A DNA stretch of 64,000 nucleotides, taken from positions 1-64,000 of the forward strand of contig JANFNE010000048.1 in assembly GCA_024867545.1 (NCBI GenBank). Direction: 5' to 3'. Shown here one piece after another: positions 40,946 through 52,700 of this stretch. The DNA comes from Phytopythium helicoides (Eukaryota; Oomycota; Peronosporomycetes; Pythiales; Pythiaceae). Numbering within the stretch: the first letter of the stretch is position 1; each line of letters opens with the position of its first letter. The notes beneath the pieces were generated by a model, which was given only the letters and a program-made list of their open reading frames with translations, was not told the DNA's origin and searched no databases. A program made the position numbers and the translations under genes.

Positions 40946-42046
40946 ATGGCGTCTCCAGCGACCTGTAGCCACACAGGCCATGGCGGGTCGATGCCCAAGC
41001 CAGTGCTCGTGGGTGAGCCTGGCGCCACGGGCTCTCGCGTGCTCAGCGGCAAGGATCTGCGTATCGGGATCGTGTCCACGCGTTGGTACGACGACGAGAT
41101 CGTTGGCCCGCTGACGGAGGCATGCTCCAAGGAGCTGCAGGATAAGGGTGTCGCGGCGAGCGACATCATCGTCGTGCAAGTGTCCGGCGCGTTCGAGCTG
41201 CCGTTCGCAGCCATGCGGCTGATCGATGCCGAGGGTGATCGCCTGGACGCAGTGGTGTGCATCGGCTGCATGGTCAAGGGCCGCACCATGGCGTACGAGT
41301 TCGTGAGCGAGGCCGTGACCATGGGCATCATGAAGCTCAACGTCAAGACGGACACGCCCGTGATCTTTGGCGTCCTGACGGTCGCGAGCGAGGAGGACGC
41401 CAAGGCGTGTGCAGCGGCGCGCGGAAGTTGCGGCGGCAGCTCGGCCAAGTGCAGCCACGGCGTCGAGTGGGCCCAGTCGGCCCTCGAGATTGCGCGTCTC
41501 AAGCACGCGACGGCCCCCAAGATCGCCGGCAAGTGCAAGTGTCAATGCCACTGCGAGACCAAGGATTGCAGCTGCGCGTGCCACTGCTCCAAGTGCGACT
41601 GCAACGCGTGTTCATGCTCGGACTGCAAGTGCACGAGCTGCAAGGGAAGTCGTGGTGTTGGGAAGTCTGGCGCCAAGAGTTCCTCTGCCAAGATCTGCTC
41701 CCAGTGCGGCGACGAGACAGACAACTGTCGCTGTGAAAAGTGCATGTGCAAGGAGTGCTGCAACAAGCTGGCGTCCCAGACCGCTCATGCAGAGGATAAA
41801 AAGTGTTCCCAGTGTGGTGATGAAGTTGGCAGCTGCCGCTGCAAGGACTGCAAGTGCACGGGCTGCTGCGCCAAGGGAACGGCGGCGTCGGAGACTAAAG
41901 AGGAAGATGACCCGCATATTTGCAGCACGTGCGGCACTGCTGCTGATCAGTGCCAGTGCACAGACTGTCAGTGCTCTGGGTGCCGCAGCGGCAAAGGAGC
42001 GAAGCGCATGACGGGAAAGCAATGTGGCGACTGCTGCAAGGCGTGA
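40946..42046 (+). CDS. Lumazine-synthase-like domain fused to metallothionein-like tail
   Basis: 366 residues from MASPATCSHTGHGGS. Residues about 40-190 are a lumazine-synthase (RibH/RIB4) domain: LRIGIVSTRWYDDEIVGPL, VQVSGAFELPFAAM, VCIGCMVKGRTMAYEFVSEA, TDTPVIFGVLTVAS and HGVEWAQSALEIARLK. As in the neighbour, the active-site His (KGSTMHFEY in yeast) is replaced, here by Ala, and the phosphate-binding Arg by Cys. Residues about 196-366 hold 41 Cys (about 24 percent): first a dense CxC/CxxC block, then three repeats of the form CSxCG..(C/Q)xC..CxC..C. This resembles metallothioneins and suggests metal binding. Both parts are in one uninterrupted frame with no intron signals between them. 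Native lumazine synthases form large shells, so a shell carrying metal-binding tails is conceivable but speculative. Confidence 0.85.
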   Translation: MASPATCSHTGHGGSMPKPVLVGEPGATGSRVLSGKDLRIGIVSTRWYDDEIVGPLTEACSKELQDKGVAASDIIVVQVSGAFELPFAAMRLIDAEGDRLDAVVCIGCMVKGRTMAYEFVSEAVTMGIMKLNVKTDTPVIFGVLTVASEEDAKACAAARGSCGGSSAKCSHGVEWAQSALEIARLKHATAPKIAGKCKCQCHCETKDCSCACHCSKCDCNACSCSDCKCTSCKGSRGVGKSGAKSSSAKICSQCGDETDNCRCEKCMCKECCNKLASQTAHAEDKKCSQCGDEVGSCRCKDCKCTGCCAKGTAASETKEEDDPHICSTCGTAADQCQCTDCQCSGCRSGKGAKRMTGKQCGDCCKA

Positions 42047-42315
42047 GTTTAGTAGCGTGAGTGTGCTCCAGACGCAGAGTGGATCCGGTTGCTGCTGGAG
42101 GTTTTCGATATTTTTGAGGTGATGAAAGGGTGAGGCTGAGGCAGCAGGTTGGCGCTGCATGCATGTGACGAGGGTGTGAGGTAGGGTATTTGGCAGGCCT
42201 GGGGTTGCTTTGAATGAACAACCAGCAACGTTGGAAAAAAAAAGGATGCAGCATCACTCGATATCCAGCACATCACTTCACGCGGTCGACACATTCTTCT
42301 CATCCGACTTCCACA

Positions 42316-43379
42316 TCAAGCTAAGAGCGTTAGGCACCTTTCGACTCCACACAAACCAAACAACAACTCGTTTCGTACCGTGGTGGACTTGCCGGATCGA
42401 CTGCTCTTACCCTTACGCTTCTTGCGCATCGCTTCCACCACCAGCTCCAGCCGGCGCAGGTCGTGGGCCTTCTGGTTCGCCTCCAACTTGGTTCTCGCGA
42501 GTTCCTCCTGCGCACCACCTCGAATTGTAAGCACTCGTTCGTAATCTCAGCCAACGCAAACGAGCACCCTACCTCCATCTCCTGGAAGCGCTGCCCACGC
42601 TCGCTCTCGCGATAGTTGTGGACGTCGATAAGCCGCTGCTCGAGTCGTTGCTTTTCCTTGTTGAGATCGCTCATGGAAGCTCGCAGCGCCGCCATCTCGT
42701 GGTTGAGCTCGCGCACTTGCTCTCGGTTCGCGTCCTTGACTCGCACGAGCTCCTCAACCGGAACAAAGTCCTTCAGCTCCATCACCACGGGCTCAGGGAC
42801 CGTGGCAACGCCTTCCTCGTATCCTTGTCGGTAAGACGCATCCAGCAGCGCCTTCAGGCGTGGCACCTCGCCTCGCAGCAACGCCTGCACTCGCTCTTCT
42901 CGCGACAGCTTGATGGCACCTCCAGCCTCCAAGGCCAACGCTGCGCTCTTGTGATCCTCTTCCACCGCCAGCAGCAGAATGCTCACGACCGTGTCGATGA
43001 TCCGCCTCCCCATCGCTTCGTCCACGTAGCCGAGCAGTGGTCCGCCGACACGCTGGTACTGCGAGAAGAGGAACCTCACGATTGCCGTGACGCCCGTGAC
43101 CGTCAGCAGCTTCTCTGTCGTGTTGCCCAGCAACTGCGTCACGCGGGACGCGTTCTTCACCGCGAGGTACGAGTCCACGAGCTGCTGGCCGGCATAGGTC
43201 GCAAACGTCTGCATCAACCGGAGCTCGAGATCCGAGTGAACTGCCGAGAGCTCGGACTTGGTCTCGACGAGAGCGAGCGAGCTGCCCGTGGGCGTCGAGT
43301 ACGCCGTCGACGTTGCGCTACGGCCGTTGGCGAAGAAGAGCGCACTCGCGCCTTCGTCCTCGGACGAAAGCGCCATCAT
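42316..43379 (-). CDS. Unknown coiled-coil protein, one intron
   Basis: Two exons: 43379-42573 and 42507-42316, separated by a 65-bp GT-AG intron (GTAGGG ... GCGCAG); the unspliced frame runs into unlike sequence. The product is about 332 residues from MMALSSEDEGASALFF. The first half is helical and fairly hydrophobic (LFSQYQRVGGPLLGYVDEA, RRIIDTVVSILLLAVEE). The second half is a long coiled coil (VRVKDANREQVRELNHEMAA, LNKEKQRLEQRLIDVHNYRE, then EELARTKLEANQKAHDLRRL). A basic Lys/Arg/Ser stretch follows (MRKKRKGKSSRSGKS). No family is recognised. The frame is open to an upstream ATG at 43496. It lies downstream of the dynein gene on the same strand, 355 bp apart. Confidence 0.65.
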
Positions 43380-43733
43380 GCTGGTCGTCGGCCTCGACAA
43401 GGGTGCGATTCCAAGGAGGAAGAGGCAGCTCTGCCAGGAACTGAGCGACAAAATGGGACTGCAGCCGTTTCGACGCCAAGTCGCCTTCTGACGCAAGGCG
43501 ACGCGTCCACTTGGCAGCTGCCGGAGATATGCATGGGGGCGACCAGCAGTCTTACAGCCCTATTCAAATGCAGCTGCATGGGATCGACATATGGGTGGCT
43601 TGCGCCGCAATCTCTCGACGCAATCAAAGCTAATGGACGTTTGTGCACCAACATGCGGGGAAAGAGGAGCACATGTGTTACGAAAGACATGCAAGCTAAT
43701 GATGTGGAAACGTTGCTGCAGCTACATCCAGTC

Positions 43734-46700
43734 CTACACAACCTCCATGAGCAACGCAACGCCCGCAAGAACCCATTTGGACGGCGGAGCCTTGGTGCGC
43801 AGCTGGGCACTGAAAATGAAGGTTGACCCGCGCTGCTGAGTGCGATACACGGGGCACTCAAACACATTGCTACCTGCTGACGTCGACATGGCGTCTCTGC
43901 GAGTGGCTAGCACGGCTCGGCAGTTGATGACCGGCATGGTCACGTACATCTCCTTCGGCTGGCTCGTATCGAGGATACTGCCGCCGATATCCCATCGAGC
44001 TCCTTCGAGGTACAGCCCGTAGACGTACTGGCCGTCGCGCGATGGTGCGTCGACAGTCTCCATGCTACGCTTGGTGATATCGGTGGCGACGGCGAGCTTT
44101 TCGAGTTCAAGGTTGTTCTTGCGCGCAGCGATCTGCAAAATGGCAGTCAGGAACGACTGCGGATTGAAGAACCCAGGAAGCCACAGCACGAGAGGAAGAT
44201 CCGGAGCTTGGCCGCTCCACTCTTGAAGCTGAGCGATGCGTTGCTGGAGGTTGGCGAGCCACGGTGCGAGAGCGCGGCGAGATGGATAAGCAACTGCCTC
44301 CCAGCTTGGCGGGATTCGCTCGTAGTACAGACACTCCTGGAGGTTCTCCATCGCCTCGGTCAGCGTTACCTCGCCTCGGAACGCCATCTCGAGCTCAAGG
44401 AGCGAGCTTGTCATTTCGTCCAAGAGCTGGTTCATTCGTTCGCACTCTTGAAGCAACACGTTTTGAAACGGATCCATCTCCTCTGCCGCTGCGAGAGCAA
44501 GTGCAGCTGTGACTGAAGCGCTGCGGCCACCCTTACTTGAGCTGCCACTGCTGTCTGTTGACGAGTGCTTGAAAAAGAGTTCCTGAATATCGAAGCGGAA
44601 TTCACGATATGTCTCGAGGATGTCTTGCAATACGCCTTCTGCAATCATTTGGACCGAGTCTACGTTTTCTTTGGTCTCAATCACCCCGGCTCCGTCTTCG
44701 TCAACCTCGTTTTCAGTCGAGCTAACGTCGCTCTCTTCTTTTCTCTTGAAAAGTAGGAGCGTTTCGAACAATCGATTGCCGTGTTCTGTTCGGAACGCGA
44801 CCTCGGCGTTTGGATGAAGTCCGAATGCTGTCGGCGTCTCGTTCACCAGCGTAGAATTCACGTGCTCCAGTATTCGATCGTACCCCGATGACAGCTTTGG
44901 AGCAAAGAAGTCGCGTCGCTGCAATTGATTGGAGGTACTGGTGCTTCCTTCACCTTCCCCAGCTGCATCATTGCCACTGCCACCATTACCACCACCCACT
45001 CCCCCAGTTGCATCATCTGCGAACGGAACCATGCATAGCTCTTCCAAAAGCTCGTCGCGGAGAAAGTACTGCAAGTATGTCGCTGCTACAACGCGGTCAA
45101 GCTCATTGACGATGTGCCCTCCATACATGATTTCCCCAAAGAGATAGCGAAGATCTTGCCAAGGAACTCGAGCCGGCGCGTTGTCCATGTAGTTGCGTAG
45201 CACAGCGCTGCTTGCAATGAGATCACTCGAAGCAAATGGATAAGACATGTTGAATCCTTGCGTTCCAAACTTCTTGCGCTCGAGCATGAGCGAGTGGAAG
45301 TAGCACAATGCAAACAGGATACAACGAGTCCGTGGCTCGAGTTCGTCCACTTCGCTCTTGCTGAAACAACAGAATGCTCGCTTCACGTTGGCGCGCAGAC
45401 CTGTGGGTGGCTCGTTTGTTAGTTTGATCGACCGCTCGAGGACACCAATCGGAATGTTCGGAGACGGGTCACTGGTGATGAATAGCCGAAAGGCTGGATG
45501 CAAGCCGTTTGAAGATACCATTACCGATCGGGATCTCTCGCGCTCTCCACCTTCACTCTTTTCTATCTCTGAAGTCTTTGTGCTTGCCAATGACGCGTAT
45601 GAGGTTGACTTGGCAGTCCGTGCAAGTTGTTCGAGCCACTTATCGAGCTGAAGCAGCCATTTTGGCATCAGGTGAACGTTGTTCAAGATGACCCAGTACC
45701 CATTTTCAGCAGAAATCTGCAGTGTCTTCATAGCAATCTCTTCTTGACCTTGCCCAAGAGCGATGTTGTGGTAATCAACACCCTTTATCCGTTGCTCGTC
45801 CTGTACTGCGAACTTGTCAACATCCGCAACTACGTCAGTGCCTGGAGACAAAATGAAATACATTGGGGTTACCGGCGTGCTGTCATTGAATGCACTTTTG
45901 AGGATTGCAAAACTATTCAATTGCCCATCGCAGTTGAGGAATTGCCCACCATTGGGAAGAGTCATTCCGATAAAGTTGGCAATTGCCTGAGTCAAGCGAT
46001 CAGGACGCATACAGCGGATTACCAGCAGCTTGAGGAATGGAGCTGATTTATCGAGGTCGCGCCAGTCGAGCGGCAATTTTTCATGCTCTGGATTTGGAGA
46101 GTTGTACCATTCTCGGAAGCGTTGCTCTGACTCTTCAAGGTCAGCAACAAACCTCTCGAAGGGCTCCAGGGTGATAAGAGCCTGAAGTGCCTGCCACTGC
46201 GAATCACTCAGCCATGTAACACTATTATCAGGTCCAACCGCTTTTGGCCCTTGAAGTAAAAAGCGAGCAAATTCATCCGTGTACCCGCTGCTAGCCCCGA
46301 TCGCGCCTCGGCGAAGTAGCAAAAACACAAGCTGCGTCAAGAACAAGAGCTTGTGCTCTTCGAACAGACCTCGAGAGACCATGACAAACATGGCCCACCT
46401 TAGTGCCTCGCGAAGCAACGGAACTCGCTCGTAGGCGGCTGCAAAAGATGCCGATGACATGAAGCTAGTAGAGCTCGTGTCTGTACTTGTCGATGCAACT
46501 GTTGGGTCTCGCGCAACTTTTGCAAGTGCAGAATAGAAGAATGTCATGAATGAGTCGAGCGAATACCTGTACATGTGGCTGACCTTAGACAACTGGCCCA
46601 TTAGGAAATACAGCATACTGGCTTCGTTCGCCACCGGGCGGTACACTTCTCGTGCTAGATTGATGTCTTTCTCGGCCTCTTTCCCCTTCGTTAGCGCCAC

Positions 46701-49700
46701 CGAAACCTCGTTAGCAGTCAACTTTGTCTTCTCCAATCCTTCAATCAAGGCAACATCGGACAAAATATCTTCAGGCGCGCTTGAGAGTCGCTCTAAAAGT
46801 TGGTTTTCTAGTTGCAGCAGCTGGATCTGGTAGCCATTGAACTCTTGTTGAAGCTGCCGCTTTTGGGTTTCTAGCTCTGGTTGCTCCAAGTTGACAACAT
46901 TAGCAAGGAGTTGGTCTTCTAGACCTCGCTCCGTTACGCTAAAGTCGATCAAGGTACAATAGGCAAGGATCTCCGGTCGGTAGTGCGGATTTGGTAACTT
47001 TGTGTGCAGGAAAAGCCGGAATCGAGGGTCAAATTCGATTTCTTCAGCAGCAAATTGCATAAACCAGTTGCGACCTTTCTTGTATACCCGACGCATAAGG
47101 ATTGGCTCAAGAGAGGCATCGATCGTTTCACCGATGTTTTCGAGAATCACATTTTGGCCACCAGAAATGGCAGTCTTGAGAGTCTTCGTCCAGTTTTTTT
47201 GCGACTGCTGAAGAATCACTAATGAAGGTAGCTGCTCTGCCTCGGAACTGCTTTGAATACCGCGAATGGTTCCTTGGTTTATCAACTGCGGCTTTTTCTC
47301 ATCACGATGGAAGTCGCGAGCGCGCAGCCATAAGATCCCTTGTAGCTGAGGGTCAACTAGGAGTGGCCACCTCTCGCAAGAAGTAATGATGCATCCGTTC
47401 TCAATGGAGATCCTGTCCGCTGGAAGCCCTTCGTTCATCCATTGCGCAACCGAGCTGTTGTTACTGAGCATCTCAATAGGGTCAACAGTAGCATCGATAT
47501 GGGCACCTCCACCAATTGAGTTGTCACTTGATCTGATCCCACCAGTTTGTTCCCCATCTCCAATCAATCGATCCCCATCACCTGCAGTATTTGAAGTGCC
47601 CGTCGATCGACGAGTACTTTCATTGCCCAGAGTGATCGGGATCTCCCTTGTCAAAATATCGGAAAGCCAAGTGTGCTTCCACAACTGTAATCGAAACGAA
47701 GCGTTGAATGCACCGATGTAGCTGACAAATCCTGCTGCCAGTAGGGAGTCGCCGATGAGAGCTGTTTCTCCAGCCCTAAGCACATCAATCTCCCTGCTCC
47801 AACGCTCATTTTCAGATGCAAGTCCGTTTACTAGTCGCTCAGCAAGCGATAAGCGTTCTTGACAAGCGTGAGCTTCTGCTTCCACTTTTGCTTTTTCATT
47901 TGTTGCTTCTCGAAACGAAGCTTGGAGTGTGCTCAGTTGTGCCTCGACCTCCGCAACCATTTTTTGCACCGACTCTAGTTCAGCGTCAGCTTCTGCTTTT
48001 GTCCGCCGCGCTTCTTCTAACCCATCCATGAGCGGCTTTACTCGCACATAAACGTGGTGGAACGCAATGATATTAATGACCCAGACACATAGATTTGCTG
48101 CGGCTACCGACTTGCTCTTCATCTTTTCGTAGTTGAAATTGGGGTCCTCTTGAATAAGAGGCTCAACACGAGCAACCACTTCCGGAGGGATATTCTCCTT
48201 GTCATACTGCTCTAGTGATTGCTTGAAAGAGTCAACCTTTGCCATCATTTTCTTCGCATTATCCCAACTGAAGTTTTTCGTTTCGTTCTTGATCATCATA
48301 AGCACTGCCGCTGTCACTTTTTCAACCCCAGCAGGTGGCTTACCCATGGACTTGAGCTCAGTCAATGACGCCTTGTTGAGGCAGTTGACAGCTTGCTGCG
48401 CTGCATCAAGTGCCGGTTTCGCAATTGCAAGCTCCACTGACGCCTGTGACTCAATCTGGGAGGCAATCTCGGCTGCTTTTGAAGCCTTTGCTCTTTCCTG
48501 GTCAGCACGACGCTGTTTCACTTCGGCGTCGCCGCGTTGTTTACCCATCTGCTCCAGCAAGATGTCTGTTGCCTTTTTGCGCTCATCTACTTTCTTCATC
48601 GTACGTTTGAGCTCTTCCTGTAGTCCAGCTACATCGTGCGCAGTTTTCTTGAGCGTAGATAAACCAACCTCAAGTCTGTTAATCTTAGTCGACTGCGACG
48701 CTCGTTTGGACGATAACAATGTCTGGTAGAATCGAATTAACTCCAGGAAGGACGTTGGTGTGACGTAGTTGAATCGTCCGTGACTCTTCTCGTACAGCAA
48801 GCTGGCTGTCGTGACTGATAAGTGCATTTCGGCCATGTGATGGCAAACATTTTCTTGAATAGCATGAGTCGATAGATCCACACTCTTGAGAAACTGCATC
48901 GACACATCAATCAGTGCCTCCTTGGGCCACGGGTGGAACCAGTCAATCGTGCAGCAATTTGTCAGTGAAGGAAAGTCTCGACATCGTGTTCGCAGACTAG
49001 CTCCAACTGGAGAGAAAGCTAAAATCACATGGATATTCGAGCGAACACGGTCGTGGAAAAACTCCTGGAGCTGCTCTTTAGTGTCTGGAATTCCGCGCGA
49101 TTTGGCTTCAGATCGCAGAGAGCTACCCATAGCGTCCATTTCCTCTTGTGAAAACAGATCCGGAACTGCACCCGATGTTAGAAGATCATTAAGTGGGACA
49201 AGGAATCGCTCGTCAGTGATTTGCGAGTCAGTGATCATGAGAACTAGCGGCTTTGCTGGTCGAACACCAGCCTTACGACAGATATCCTTGAGGTCTTCTT
49301 TGAGGTCGGCAATGCTGTATCCGATCGTAGCCCCCATCGACAGTGAGAACAAATTGTAGCCACATATAAACGCTGAGAGGCGTGACAGTGATTGTTTCCC
49401 AGATCCACCAACGCCAATTAGTAGCGCATTTCCGCGCGAGCATGATAGAATGCGAACGATCCGCGTCACATGCTCCAGCGCTTGGTCGAATAGAACGAGG
49501 TTCATGACAGGGTAAAGGTCATTATATGCTCGTAGTTTTCCTTCTAATACACGAGTCAAAATCGCCTTATCCGGAGCAGGTGCATATTGGAGCACATTTG
49601 TGTCGTCAGTGTCTGTGTCATTCATCTGCAAGGAAGATTGAGGTCCTCCACCACTTGATAGGAAGTTGGCGCATATCAGAGGTGTTGAAAAGAGCTCTGT

Positions 49701-52700
49701 TTGGTCTTCATCGAAGTGTTTCTTTGCCTGCTCGATAATTATCTCGGTAAATCGCTGGACGTCGGTTGAGACGCACATTCGATCACTGAAAACGCGATAG
49801 CATTCATGAAGCCACAGTCGGCAAAAGCGCATCGAGTAGTTCAAGTATGCTTCTGGGCGAGACATAAACAACCCTTGAAATAGCGCGCTCAGCTCACGAA
49901 TGCTGAATACATAGTGAAATTTCGCAACCGTCGGCACAAAGCTAGCGCGAACTTCCTCGTGCAGATCAACTGATGCTGATACAACAGCCGTTGCCAACTT
50001 TCGAATACGGTCCGAGAAGTTTTGCAGGTGCTGCGTGATCAAAGTCGAAAAGATTATTGCGAGATCTGCCTTCGGTGGCATACTAACGCAAATTGTCGAA
50101 AAGTGTCTCTGAAGACGCGGGTTGATGGTGTACGAGCCTGTTTTGTGATTCATAGCTGCGATAAATTGCACATCTTGTATTATTCGTTTCAATCCAAGGT
50201 CCTGGCGGTCATACCAACCGTTATAGTCCATATACTGACGCAGCAGCGCTAGTGACGTCTGTGTGCCAAACTCTTCGGGTTTAGGCATGTTCAGATCATC
50301 CAGGAAATACATCATTCGACGATTTTGTAGAGGCCCGTACACACGACCTGACCGCTTCTCCAAAGCCTTTTCAAGGCGAAGTTGGAACTCACGAGCACCC
50401 ATAAAATGGTGAAGATAAATTGATGAGCTGGCTATCTCATCATCCAGATTCTTCAAAAACTCGCCTACTAATGACGACTTGCCTGATCCGCTACAGCCAA
50501 CTAGCAATGTTGGAAAGTGCATTTGCGTAAGCAGATCAATTGTTGAGCGCAGACGAGTAGACTCCACCGTAGGAACGACCAGTGAGTGGAAAGTCAAATC
50601 CCCAGCATTCACAAAGACAGGGACTTTCTCGCTCCACGGAATCAGCTCATTCTTGGTGATGTCGTAAAACAAGTCGAATATGGATGCATTAGCAATAGTT
50701 GCCGCAACTGATGTGTCTGCAGAGTTGCTACTCCCAATCGCAGATGTCGATGGCAACTTATACTTCGCGATTCCTTTGTAAATATTGGAAAACACTTTTC
50801 TCTGGTCACTCGACTTATCGCATTCCAATGCGCCACCAAACGCCCACATGCCGCAGTAGATAAATGCATTTTCTAGGACGTCAGGTGTCTTCTCATGCTC
50901 ACTCAATGGGTTCAGCATGCTATCAAGTAACCGACACAGTGTATCTACGACAGCAACAGCAGTGATTGGAATCACTGGCTCAATCTTGGCCTCCCACATT
51001 GCCCCAAATATTGAGTCGATGTACTTGCTAAATATGCCTGGAAACGTGGAGCTTTCAGCAGTGCTTTCTCGTCTTTGAATCCACGACTCGGCAAGTGGAC
51101 GCCAGCCAATGTCAGATTCATTAATATAGATGATTCCAGCACGAGACACTGTTGCAGGTGTCGCATTGATAAGAGAAGATATCTCGAACACCATCCGCAT
51201 CGAGCGCGTCAGCGGGATGCGCTCGTTTGACACAAGTGTGAGCACTTTATTGTCGTCCATGACAGTGTTCATGCTCTCAATCCACACTGCGTCGATGTCA
51301 CCGTCCAAAACAACCCACTTGTAAGTCTGCGACTCATTGAATGGAGGAATATCCTTGGACATGTTTCGCATGATAGATGATAGAACACCATCCTTCCAGT
51401 CATTTTCGAGCGTCATGTACCCGTATAATTCATCGGCTGTGATAGCTTTTGGATTGACTGTCTCGAAAACCGTTAGAGGTTTTGGGCCTTCCCCATCATG
51501 TGTGTCGATGCTATTGTGGCACCCCGCCAGCGTTGTCCAGATCGTACTCTTCCCGCATCCGGCGGGACCGATAAGCATCACACTATGTCGAACCTTGAGC
51601 ACTGCCTCGAACTCCATCACCTTTTTCATGAATCCTTCTTCAGCTTGGAGCTTCCGTGATGCGCATACTTGGACGCACTTGGCTCTCAGTGCGTCATCCT
51701 TCGTGTGAGAAAGTTGCTGCCCTGGGAACAGATCATTTAGTAAACCGAGGAAAACAGGATAATCTGCTGGTAATATACGAGGAGTGTTGAAGTCACGAAG
51801 CACCTGCATCAGCACCACCTCTTCAGAAGAAGAAGCTAGTGCCCTACGCATACTTCCAGCTACAAGAAGCACCGACTTCACCGCGCGTAGACCCCAGTCG
51901 TAGTGCTTTTGCTTAGAAAGTAGCTCACTACTGAGATTATACAGAGTTACAAACTTGATAGAGAGTACCCGTGCCTTCAAGAATCCTTCGGCCATCAGCA
52001 TATTCTCACAAATGGGCTGTAGGTCTGGCTTAATCATGGCACATGATCTGAACAAAGCCTTCAGATTCTCCGGAAGCTCGGCTCGACCGGCATATCCCGG
52101 GTTCATTGTAATAAAGAAACCTACCGTGGGCACAAGAGTAATTGTCTTCCCAAAAAAGTCACAGTTACCAATAGGAGGCATTGCCACTGGTGGGGCTGAC
52201 GTTGCCTCATGGTTTGCTGAGCCTATCCCATCTCCACCCGCCGAAGCTGTAGCAGCCCGCGTCCCAGTTGCAAGAATTAGTACGAGCCCATCTAAGACTG
52301 TTTTGACTTGAGTAGCAACGACAGATAGCACCTCAACAGAGATACGATTAAACTCGTCAAAGCATCCCCACGCGCCAGTTTGCGCGAGTCCACGAAAGAT
52401 ATCAGCCATAGTCATATAGTTCATCTGATCACTGCAGTTGAACACATAACATTGAAGTCCCATTCCGCGGGCGAGATCCTTGGTCGTTTCAGTTTTCCCA
52501 GTCCCTGCTGGCCCTGCTGGAGCTCCACCCAAGCACAGTCGCAGCGCAGTCGTCAACGTCACGTAACATCGGTCTGTAAGCGGTGTAATCACAAGACGTC
52601 CGCAGTTGCCGACATACTCATATCGATAAAATGATCGGAAGTCGCAGATCTTGATATAGACTTCCTTCTTTGGCGGGCCACCCGTGGTCACAACTGGATT

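Noticed and set aside
40005..41538. Long ORFs of 369 (plus) and 459 (minus) codons over the lumazine-synthase-like pair
   Set aside because: They are out-of-frame or antisense readings of the two real genes; only the frames with RibH motifs are supported.
42618..43826. 402-codon plus-strand ORF
   Set aside because: Antisense to the coiled-coil gene and the 3' end of the dynein gene; no domain, composition of a reverse-frame artefact.
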